From: WTFY01 sp965205685
Lineage (GTDB): Bacteria; Pseudomonadota; Gammaproteobacteria; UBA4575
DNA: 64,000 bases
NCBI GenBank assembly: GCA_965205685.1
Contig: OZ242174.1
Location: 1,364,001-1,428,000 of the forward strand
Reading direction: 5' to 3'
Part shown: in pieces, positions 16,651 through 24,012 of the stretch
How positions within the stretch are numbered: the stretch's first letter is position 1
How the letters are laid out: each line of letters starts with the position of its first letter
Notes under the pieces: generated by a model
Seen by the model: only the letters and a program-made list of their open reading frames with translations
Databases searched by the model: none
What the model was told of the DNA's origin: nothing
Position numbers and translations under genes: made by a program

Positions 16651-17157
16651 TCAGCGGCGTTCCTCAAAGAAATCTTTCAGCAGCCGGCTACACTCCTGCT
16701 CAAGCACTCCACCCGCAACCTCGACTGCATGGTTGTGTCGCGGGTCTGTGATCAGGTTAAACATCGAACCGGCGGCACCGGTCTTCGGGTCATGGGCCCC
16801 GAACACGAGGCGTTTGATCCTGGCATGCAGCATGGCACCGACACACATCACGCAGGGCTCCAGAGTCACGAACAAGGTGGTATCAAGCAGGCGGTAATTG
16901 TTGAGGAACCTCGCTGCTGCACGTATGGCAACAACTTCTGCATGAGCGCTGGGGTCGGTGTCCGTGATTGAACGGTTGCTGCCTTGGCCGACCAGTTGGC
17001 CCTGATGGACGACAACTGCGCCAACCGGCACTTCCTGGCCAGCCTCGGCCAGCCGTGCCTGCCTGAGGGCCACATGCATCCAGTGTTCATCGCTGGTCAA
17101 GGAAGAGGTCCCCGGTTCCAACGCACGTCCGATGAGCCCATTCCCACTCGATTGCAA
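16651..17157 (-). CDS. tadA: tRNA adenosine(34) deaminase
   Basis: Converts wobble adenosine 34 of tRNA-Arg(ACG) to inosine. The zinc/catalytic HAEVVAI motif and the PCVMC motif are intact, and the sequence aligns with E. coli TadA from EHWMHVAL to KDFFEERR. The frame is open from a TTG at 17157 (168 codons), but the first ~20 residues do not match the family. A TTG near 17100 with GGGGAC upstream would give a protein of normal size, so the start is uncertain. In pseudomonads tadA lies near guaA; here about 2.2 kb of AT-richer DNA separates them. Confidence 0.9.
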   Translation of the reverse strand: MQSSGNGLIGRALEPGTSSLTSDEHWMHVALRQARLAEAGQEVPVGAVVVHQGQLVGQGSNRSITDTDPSAHAEVVAIRAAARFLNNYRLLDTTLFVTLEPCVMCVGAMLHARIKRLVFGAHDPKTGAAGSMFNLITDPRHNHAVEVAGGVLEQECSRLLKDFFEERR

Positions 17158-17739
17158 ACAAGCAATTTCTATCTTCCATATTCAACGGCTCATTTTCCTG
17201 TTAAATGGCAATACCATGCTCAGAAAATCCTCAAAAAATGAACTGATTTTTCCACGAATCCGTAAGTACTGAATGCCTCATTCGAACATTTTTCCGCGAG
17301 GATACCTAGCTTGACGGCGTTGACCAAGCCTGTGTAAGCAGAAAAATTGTTGCGGCAGTCCCATTTTGGGGCTGCCGGATCGAGCATATGAGAATTATCG
17401 CACTCTCGAGGCCGAAAGCATTCTGGGAAGAGAACCCAAAGTACCCAGGATACCAGGGAGCAAACGTTGGCATGGTACCGCCATGCCTTGCAAGCCGACC
17501 AGAGTACGCCCGCCTTGGGTTTAAATCCCGAGACGGTGGAAATGTACCTCGCAAACCCTATTCAGAAAACCGGTGCAAAATCATCAACCAATCTAGTGCA
17601 ACTCGCTGTTAACTCAGGGCTTTTCAAATAACACCGTAAAAACCCTGTATTTCAAACATTGTTCTTCCGGATTGTCTTCGTCGCGCCAAGCAGCTAAATT
17701 CATTATGTACTACAGCCTATCCATATGGAGAAAAACATC
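17158..17739. other. Gene-free AT-richer interval with a strong hairpin
   Basis: About 580 bases between tadA and the DsrE-like gene. At 17353-17377 the plus strand reads CGGCAGTCCC, ATTTT, GGGGCTGCCG, a 10-bp stem with one G-T pair. On the minus strand it is followed five bases later by ATTTTT, so it could be a minus-strand terminator for a transcript I cannot identify. An 82-codon minus-strand frame at 17306-17554 has no known domain and is probably not a gene. Promoter elements for the downstream gene presumably lie just before 17740. Confidence 0.4.
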
Positions 17740-18210
17740 ATGTTTAAAAAACTACTCGCCTTGTTGCTGGGTGCCGCAGTCTTGATTGGCGCCTTTGCCA
17801 CTCCGGCCATTGCTGTCGATAAACAGAAAGTGGTCTATCACGTCAATTACTATGGTGCCAAGCAGCAAACGGCAGCACTGCGCAACATTCAGAACCACAT
17901 CAATGCCGTCGGCGCTGAGAATCTTGATCTGAAGGTTGTCATGCACGGCAATGGCGTTTCGTTGGTTATGGAACCGGATGCATTAGGCAGCAACAAGATG
18001 AAAGAGGGCAATGCCAATGACGAAATGCAGGCACGCATCAGCGGCCTCAAAGATCAGGATGTCGAGTTTCAGGTATGCGCCAACACGTTGAAAGGGCGTA
18101 AAATAGCTATGGATTCATTGTATGACGTGGAAGAAGCCGATATCGTACCTTCCGGTGTAGCGCAATTAGCTATTTTACAATCTCAGGGATACGCCTACAT
18201 CAAGCCTTGA
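17740..18210 (+). CDS. Secreted DsrE/F-like small protein
   Basis: A 156-residue protein with a clear signal peptide (FKKLLALLLGAAVLIGAFA, cleavage near AIA-VDK), so it should be periplasmic. The mature part resembles the DsrE/YchN fold: KVVYHVNYYG at the start, LDLKVVMHGNGVSLV in the middle, and FQVCANTLKGR, in which the single cysteine sits at the family's conserved position. Family members bind or transfer sulfur, but one cysteine alone does not establish that here. An ATG at 17725 is also in frame; the one at 17740 has GGAG nine bases upstream. A hairpin terminator follows. Confidence 0.75.
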   Translation: MFKKLLALLLGAAVLIGAFATPAIAVDKQKVVYHVNYYGAKQQTAALRNIQNHINAVGAENLDLKVVMHGNGVSLVMEPDALGSNKMKEGNANDEMQARISGLKDQDVEFQVCANTLKGRKIAMDSLYDVEEADIVPSGVAQLAILQSQGYAYIKP

Positions 18211-18227
18211 GTAGGCACATTGCTTGA

Positions 18228-18252
18228 GGAGCGCTGGGTGCTCCAGCGCTCC
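18228..18252 (+). terminator. Hairpin downstream of the DsrE-like gene
   Basis: GGAGCGCTGG and CCAGCGCTCC form a perfect 10-bp stem around a GTGCT loop, starting 17 bases after the stop codon. The following GTTTCC is only weakly T-rich, so termination may be partial. Confidence 0.6.
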
Positions 18253-18334
18253 GTTTCCTATACGGACTCCTAAAATAGAGGGAAGCAAAAGCACCCGGTT
18301 CGGAACGGTTTTCTTCAGTATGTAAATACAGGAA

Positions 18335-19231
18335 ATGAAAAAAATATATTCTTCGATCTCACTCGTCGGTTTGCTTTGCTTACAGCTGGCATATGCTTAT
18401 CACGAACCCTGGAATACTACGAATTACCCTCAGGACTCGGAAAAAAACTGGTGGAACGATGACTGGTGGGAAAACGGAAAAATTGAATCACCCAACAACT
18501 ACGATGTTGTCATGGAAAAGCTGGAGTATCGTAACGGCGACACCGAAGTTCCAGCTTATTTGTTTCGTCCCAAACAGGCGGGTAAATTTCCAGCTGTCTT
18601 GTTTCAGCATGGTCGCCGTGGGCTTGATGAGTTGACGTTGGGGATGCCAAGACGCTTGGCAGCCCGCGGCTTCGTCGTTCTTGCTCCAGACGTGCTTAGC
18701 GCGCGTTTCATTGAGAAGTACCCGATGGAACATGACTACGATACCGAGACGGATGTAGCGCGAGGTATTGAGGTTCTATTAGAACGCGATGATGTGAGCA
18801 CAGAGAAAGCGTGCGTGGTCTCGCATACTCGTGGTGGTTACACAACCCTAAAGGCTCTGGTTACGCATAAGAAGCAGGACAAAGAAGTTGCCTGTTATGT
18901 CTCGTCATACCCACACTGGCAAGATCCGAATTTACCCGAGCCCTACCAAGTCTATCGCTATACAACAGAGATCAATGAACTCAAAGTTCCCGTGTTGGTG
19001 TTTTTTGGAGAGCATGATCAATATCAACGCATACGCCCCGTTTTGGAAGGCATTGAAACGTTAAAAGAGAAAGGACGCAATCCAACATTGATCATCTACC
19101 CCGGAGTAGGTCGTGGTTTTGACTTCCGGCCACCGCACGTTCGTACCTTTGCAGATGATCTGGCAACGAAAGATGCTTTACAAAGAACTGCTCGCTTCAT
19201 CCACCGTTATCTGGATGAGCCGAATGATTGA
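18335..19231 (+). CDS. Secreted dienelactone-hydrolase-like protein with altered catalytic residues
   Basis: A 298-residue alpha/beta-hydrolase of the dienelactone hydrolase type with an N-terminal signal peptide (about 1-22). FPAVLFQHGRRGLDEL is the oxyanion-hole strand region. At the nucleophile elbow, where the family has G-x-Cys/Ser-x-G-G, the sequence is SHTRGG with Thr165. Asp228 (GEHDQY) is in place, but the usual histidine in GxxHGF is Arg260 (GVGRGFDF). Either the enzyme uses an unusual triad or it has lost hydrolysis. The region is visibly lower in GC than guaA/guaB. AGGA sits only one or two bases before the ATG. Confidence 0.75.
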   Translation: MKKIYSSISLVGLLCLQLAYAYHEPWNTTNYPQDSEKNWWNDDWWENGKIESPNNYDVVMEKLEYRNGDTEVPAYLFRPKQAGKFPAVLFQHGRRGLDELTLGMPRRLAARGFVVLAPDVLSARFIEKYPMEHDYDTETDVARGIEVLLERDDVSTEKACVVSHTRGGYTTLKALVTHKKQDKEVACYVSSYPHWQDPNLPEPYQVYRYTTEINELKVPVLVFFGEHDQYQRIRPVLEGIETLKEKGRNPTLIIYPGVGRGFDFRPPHVRTFADDLATKDALQRTARFIHRYLDEPND

Positions 19232-19334
19232 CGCATTGCAAAAGCCACCTCAAAAGCCAATGCCAATACGATGCAGATTACATCGTTGATGGGACTGCCT
19301 TAATCCGTATAAATCAAAGCTTTAAAAACTCCTG

Positions 19335-20909
19335 TCACTCCCACTCGATGGTCGCTGGCGGTTTCCCCGAAATATCGTAGGTGACCCTGGAGATCCCCTG
19401 CACTTCGTTGATGATGCGCCTGGAGACATGGTCCAGAAAGTCATAAGGCAACTGTGCCCAGTGTGCGGTCATGAAATCGGTTGTCTCAACAGCACGCAAG
19501 GCCACCACATGCTCATATTTCCTGCCATCCCCCATGACCCCCACAGACTTGACCGGCAAGAATACGGCGAAGGCCTGGGCAACCTGGTCATACAAATCGT
19601 GTTTTCTCAGCTCATGGAGAAAAATATCGTCCACCCGCTGCAGCATGTGCACGTATTCCGGCTTGACCTCGCCCAGGATGCGCACCCCAAGGCCGGGGCC
19701 CGGGAATGGATGGCGGAAAACAATCTCGCGGGGCAATCCGAGTTCCAGGCCGATCTTGCGGACTTCATCCTTGAACAGCTCCTTCAGGGGCTCGACAAGT
19801 TTTAGGTCCATTTGCTCCGGCAAGCCGGCAACATTATGGTGGGACTTGATCAGGTCCGCTTTCCCGGTTGCGGCACCTGCCGACTCAATCACATCCGGGT
19901 AAATCGTTCCCTGTGCAAGCCAATTCACATTACTGATTTTTTTGGCCTCAGTCTCAAAGATCCTGATGAAAAGATTGCCGATGATGACCCGTTTCTGTTC
20001 CGGGTCGGCAATTCCTTCAAGTGCATCGAAATACTGCTGCCCGGCATTCACACGGATCACCTGGATTCCAGGGTATCCGGCAAACGCCTGCATCACCTGG
20101 TCACCTTCATGGAGTCGCAGAAGGCCCGTGTCAACAAAAATACAGGTGAGCTGATCGCCAATGGCCTTGCTTAGCAAAGCCGCGACCACGGACGAATCCA
20201 CACCACCGGACAAGGCCAGCAAAACCCGGTCAGAGCCTACCTGGTGGCGAACCTGGTCCACCGACTCGTGAATGACATTTGCGGCCGTCCAGCTGGTCCC
20301 ACAACCGCAAATCCTGTTGACAAACCGCTCCAGAATCTGTTTGCCCTGTCTGGTATGGGTGACCTCCGGGTGAAATTGCAAACCGAACAGCTTGTCCCGT
20401 TCATTGGCAATTGCAGCAATCGGCGAACCCGCGCTGCTGCCAATCACTTCGAATCCGTCTGGCAGCTTTACGACACGATCCCCGTGTGACATCCAGACAT
20501 CAAGAATATTGATGCCGTTTTGCAATTCGTTGTCACTGATACCCTCCAGCAATTCGGAATTGGCCTCCACCTGCACCTGGGCATAGCCAAATTCCCGCTG
20601 ACCTGAAACCTCGACCTCGCCCCCCATCTGTTTGGCCATGGCCTGCATGCCGTAACAGATGCCCAATACCGGGACGCCCTGTTCCAGAACCGGCGCTATC
20701 GCATCCCCGGCAGGATCTGTTGCAACGGAATCCGGCCCCCCTGACAGCACAATGCCTTTTGCACGGAAAGCCGCGATTTTCTCCCTGGATGCATCCCAGG
20801 GAAAAATTTCGCAATAGGTGCCGATCTCACGAATCCGTCTTGCGATCAGCTGTGTGTACTGGGATCCGAAATCGAGGATCAGAACCCGGTCCGCCCGGAT
20901 GTCAGTCAT
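19335..20909 (-). CDS. guaA: GMP synthase (glutamine-hydrolysing)
   Basis: A 524-residue enzyme converting XMP to GMP. The N-terminal class I glutamine amidotransferase has the nucleophile in GICYGMQ and the His/Glu pair in QFHPEVTHT. The ATP-pyrophosphatase domain has the P-loop LLALSGGVDSSVVAALL. The C-terminal dimerisation domain ends ISGKPPATIEWE, the normal end of the family. It lies 50 nt downstream of guaB on the same strand, forming the guaBA operon. Confidence 0.97.
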   Translation of the reverse strand: MTDIRADRVLILDFGSQYTQLIARRIREIGTYCEIFPWDASREKIAAFRAKGIVLSGGPDSVATDPAGDAIAPVLEQGVPVLGICYGMQAMAKQMGGEVEVSGQREFGYAQVQVEANSELLEGISDNELQNGINILDVWMSHGDRVVKLPDGFEVIGSSAGSPIAAIANERDKLFGLQFHPEVTHTRQGKQILERFVNRICGCGTSWTAANVIHESVDQVRHQVGSDRVLLALSGGVDSSVVAALLSKAIGDQLTCIFVDTGLLRLHEGDQVMQAFAGYPGIQVIRVNAGQQYFDALEGIADPEQKRVIIGNLFIRIFETEAKKISNVNWLAQGTIYPDVIESAGAATGKADLIKSHHNVAGLPEQMDLKLVEPLKELFKDEVRKIGLELGLPREIVFRHPFPGPGLGVRILGEVKPEYVHMLQRVDDIFLHELRKHDLYDQVAQAFAVFLPVKSVGVMGDGRKYEHVVALRAVETTDFMTAHWAQLPYDFLDHVSRRIINEVQGISRVTYDISGKPPATIEWE

Positions 20910-20959
20910 TGCCTGTCATCAAAAAAGCTGTAGACGACCATGTCCTGACAACTCGTCTG

Positions 20960-22417
20960 TCATTCAAGATGGTAATTGGGAGCTTCCTTGGTGATGGTCA
21001 CATCATGGACATGACTCTCGCGTATCCCGGCCGAGGAGATCCTCACAAATTCAGGTCGGGTGCGCATCTCCTCGATGTCGGTACACCCGACATATCCCAT
21101 GCTGGAACGCAAGCCACCCAGAAGTTGCTGGATGATGGCGAGCACGGTCCCTTTATACGGCACGCGCCCCTCAATTCCCTCTGGTACGTATTTTCCTTTG
21201 GTGAAGTCCTCACCCTGAAAATAGCGATCCCCGGACCCCATCTGCATCGCGGACAGGGACCCCATACCACGATAGGTCTTGTACGAGCGCCCCTGGTAGA
21301 GCTCAACCTCACCCGGTGCCTCTTTGGTACCCGCGAACAAGCCACCGATCATGACCGTATGGGCACCTGCCGCAATGGCTTTGGCAACATCACCCGAATA
21401 GCGTATGCCGCCATCAGCGATGATCGGGACTTCGGACTGGATTGCCTGGTGGACATTGTTCACCGCACTGATCTGTGGAACCCCCACCCCCGCCACAATT
21501 CTGGTCGTACAGATGGAACCGGGTCCGATCCCTACCTTCACTGCATCTGCACCCGCCTCGATCAGGCCTTTCGCAGCCTCGCCGGTTGCAATATTGCCGC
21601 CAATCACCTGGATTCCGGGACAATTTTCCTTGATCCAGCGAACACGGTCGAATACTGCCTGGGAATGTCCATGCGCGGTGTCCACCACGATGACATCCGC
21701 ACCCGCCTGCACGAGCTTTTCGACGCGCAGATCCGTATCAGGCCCCACGCCCACAGCCGCACCGACCAGCAGGCGCCCTTCCCCGTCCTTACAGGCGTGG
21801 GGGAAATCCGTCGACTTCTGGATGTCCTTCACCGTGATCAGTCCCCGCAACTCGAAATCATCATTGACCACCAAAACCTTCTCGATACGGTGCTCATGCA
21901 GCAAGCCCTGGATTTCTTCTGTTCCGGCACCCTCCTTGACGGTGACCAAGCGCTCCCGTTTAGTCATGATTTTGGACACGGGCTCATCCCTGCGGGTTTC
22001 AAATCGCAAATCCCGGCTGGTGACTATGCCCACGAGCGACTCACCCACAACCACCGGAACCCCTGAAATGTTTTTCTCCCGGGTCAGTTCGAGCACTTCC
22101 CCTATGCTGCTGTCAGGGTCAACGCAGATCGGATCCTTGATGACGCCGCTTTCAAACTTCTTGACCATGCGAACCTCATCCGCCTGACCCGCGATCGGCA
22201 GATTTTTATGAATCACACCGAGTCCGCCTTCCTGGGCCAGCGCTATCGCCAGACGGCCTTCGGTCACCGTATCCATGGCTGAAGAAAGTAATGGGATGTT
22301 GAGGGAAATCTCGCGGGTCAGTTGCGTCTTGAGATCGACGTCGCGCGGTAATACGCTGGAGTGGGCCGGGATTAGGGAAACATCATCAAATGTCAACGCG
22401 TCGTATTTGATTTGCAT
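20960..22417 (-). CDS. guaB: Inosine-5'-monophosphate dehydrogenase
   Basis: A 485-residue enzyme oxidising IMP to XMP, the committed step of guanine nucleotide synthesis. The catalytic barrel has GIGPGSICTTRIVAGVGVPQ with the active-site cysteine, the IMP-binding ADGGIRYSGD and the flap region YRGMGSL. A CBS pair is inserted at about residues 95-205 (KDPICVDPDSSIGEV; ERLVTVKEGAG). It is the first gene of guaBA and diverges from xseA; a sigma-70 promoter with a perfect -10 lies just upstream. Confidence 0.97.
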   Translation of the reverse strand: MQIKYDALTFDDVSLIPAHSSVLPRDVDLKTQLTREISLNIPLLSSAMDTVTEGRLAIALAQEGGLGVIHKNLPIAGQADEVRMVKKFESGVIKDPICVDPDSSIGEVLELTREKNISGVPVVVGESLVGIVTSRDLRFETRRDEPVSKIMTKRERLVTVKEGAGTEEIQGLLHEHRIEKVLVVNDDFELRGLITVKDIQKSTDFPHACKDGEGRLLVGAAVGVGPDTDLRVEKLVQAGADVIVVDTAHGHSQAVFDRVRWIKENCPGIQVIGGNIATGEAAKGLIEAGADAVKVGIGPGSICTTRIVAGVGVPQISAVNNVHQAIQSEVPIIADGGIRYSGDVAKAIAAGAHTVMIGGLFAGTKEAPGEVELYQGRSYKTYRGMGSLSAMQMGSGDRYFQGEDFTKGKYVPEGIEGRVPYKGTVLAIIQQLLGGLRSSMGYVGCTDIEEMRTRPEFVRISSAGIRESHVHDVTITKEAPNYHLE

Positions 22418-22446
22418 AAGTTGTCCTGCGCCTTAAGGGGCGGTTT

Positions 22447-22475
22447 ATTATAGGGACTGCATATTTCGCGGTAAA
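22447..22475 (-). promoter_or_regulatory. Sigma-70 promoter of guaBA
   Basis: On the minus strand TTTACC (22475-22470), 17 bases, then TATAAT (22452-22447). Transcription would start near 22440, about 23 nt before the guaB ATG. I do not see a convincing PurR-type operator. Confidence 0.6.
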
Positions 22476-22518
22476 CTCACTTTAAGCATTAACTGACTAC
22501 AATCCTGTTTTAGACAAA

Positions 22519-23889
22519 ATGGTCCATCCATCCGACACGGATCACCCACCTTCCGTTTCCGGTACCGCAGAAAGACGGGTGTACTCCGTCAGCCAGCTCA
22601 ACCGGGAAGTAAAGCATCTGCTGCTGCAAAACCTGCCTCAGGTTTGGCTGGAAGGAGAACTTTCCAATGTCGCCCGACCGGCATCCGGGCATTTGTATTT
22701 CTCGCTGAAAGACGAGCATGCACAGGTGCGCGGCGTGATGTTCAGCCGGGCCAACCGGTCGCTGCCTTTCGAGCCTGGCGACGGAATGCATGTTCTGGTC
22801 AAGGCAGATGTCACTTTGTACGAGCCGCGCGGGCAATACCAGTTGATCGTTGAACACATGGAAGAAGCCGGTGTCGGGATTTTGCAGCGCAGATTTGAAG
22901 AACTCAAATGCAGGCTTAGCGAAGAGGGACTGTTCAGTGATGCGCACAAGCAGGCCCTGCCGGGTTTCCCCGCGACACTCTGCATCGTCACTTCGGCCAC
23001 CGGCGCTGCGATACGGGACATTCTAAGCGTATTGGCTCGCAGGTTTCCTCCACTCTCCGTACGGATTTACGCCATTCCGGTACAGGGAGAGGCTTCAGCG
23101 CCCGCCGTGGTCGATGCCATACAGACAATCAACCGAAGCAAGGATGGAGATGTCATTATTCTGGCACGGGGGGGCGGCTCGATCGAGGATCTCTGGTCTT
23201 TTAACGAAGAATCCGTGGCACGCGCCATTTTTGCTTCCAAGTTGCCGGTGGTGACCGGCATTGGGCATGAAGTCGATTTCACGATCGCCGATTTTGTAGC
23301 GGACTTGCGCGCACCGACACCTTCAGCAGCGGCCGAACTTGTCGTACCGGATGCCGCCGAAATTCTTGAAACCCTGGAACAGCTTCGCGAATCCATGACT
23401 TACCTGATCCACACGGCTGCAGGTAACCTGCATCAGACTCTTGACTGGATGGGGCAGCGGCTTGAACATCTGCATCCCAAACTTACCGTACAAAGGAACA
23501 GACAACTCCTTGTCGAACTGGCAAGACGTGCCGAAAATGCAACAAAACTCAAACATTCCTATCAGGATAACGCGCTGATCAGTCTCCATGCCCGGCTTGG
23601 GAGGCTGTCGCCTGAACTGCAGATACATAAATCCCAAATTCAACTTACACACCTGCATGCACGCCTGAACCACCTAGTACGAGCTAAAAAGGAACACGAG
23701 GAGCATCGGCTGGAGGCGCTTGCCCGTGCACTTGATACGGCAAGCCCGAACGCCACCCTGAAACGCGGCTATTCCATCGTGACGCTGGAGAAAAGTGGCC
23801 AGATACTGCGCGATGCCTCCAAGGCCAGCCCAGACGAAAGGATTCAGGTTCAACTGGCCAAGGGACGTCTCTCTGCCCGCGTAGAGTAA
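22519..23889 (+). CDS. xseA: Exodeoxyribonuclease VII large subunit
   Basis: A 456-residue subunit of the single-strand-specific nuclease. It shows an N-terminal OB-fold (VWLEGELSNVARPASGHLYF), the nuclease core with ARGGGSIEDLWSFNEE and TGIGHEVDFTIADFVADLRA, a long coiled-coil region (about 300-400), and the C-terminal RGYSIVTLEKSGQIL. The small subunit gene xseB is not adjacent. It is divergent from guaB and followed by the dksA fusion gene. Confidence 0.95.
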   Translation: MVHPSDTDHPPSVSGTAERRVYSVSQLNREVKHLLLQNLPQVWLEGELSNVARPASGHLYFSLKDEHAQVRGVMFSRANRSLPFEPGDGMHVLVKADVTLYEPRGQYQLIVEHMEEAGVGILQRRFEELKCRLSEEGLFSDAHKQALPGFPATLCIVTSATGAAIRDILSVLARRFPPLSVRIYAIPVQGEASAPAVVDAIQTINRSKDGDVIILARGGGSIEDLWSFNEESVARAIFASKLPVVTGIGHEVDFTIADFVADLRAPTPSAAAELVVPDAAEILETLEQLRESMTYLIHTAAGNLHQTLDWMGQRLEHLHPKLTVQRNRQLLVELARRAENATKLKHSYQDNALISLHARLGRLSPELQIHKSQIQLTHLHARLNHLVRAKKEHEEHRLEALARALDTASPNATLKRGYSIVTLEKSGQILRDASKASPDERIQVQLAKGRLSARVE

Positions 23890-23957
23890 TTTTTAAACAA
23901 TCCATCTGGCTATACCGGCAATCCATTTGCCGCAATAAATTTCAATGCCAAGAGTTC

Positions 23958-23986
23958 TTGCCAGACAGCTTATTATCTGGTATCTA
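23958..23986 (+). promoter_or_regulatory. Sigma-70 promoter of the dksA fusion gene
   Basis: TTGCCA (23958-23963), 17 bases, then TATCTA (23981-23986). The bases after the -10 are GGCGC, a GC-rich discriminator of the kind found at promoters sensitive to ppGpp and DksA. Transcription would start near 23993, which supports the ATG at 24013 over the TTG at 23992 as start codon. Confidence 0.55.
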
Positions 23987-24012
23987 GGCGCTTGGTTTTA
24001 ACTGAGAGTCCC

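Noticed and set aside
17306..17554. 82-codon minus-strand frame in the gap after tadA
   Set aside because: Contains the hairpin within it, has no ribosome binding site and no recognised domain.
20720..22066. 448-codon plus-strand frame across guaA and guaB
   Set aside because: Antisense to two complete enzymes, and spans their intergenic gap without a ribosome binding site or recognisable domain.
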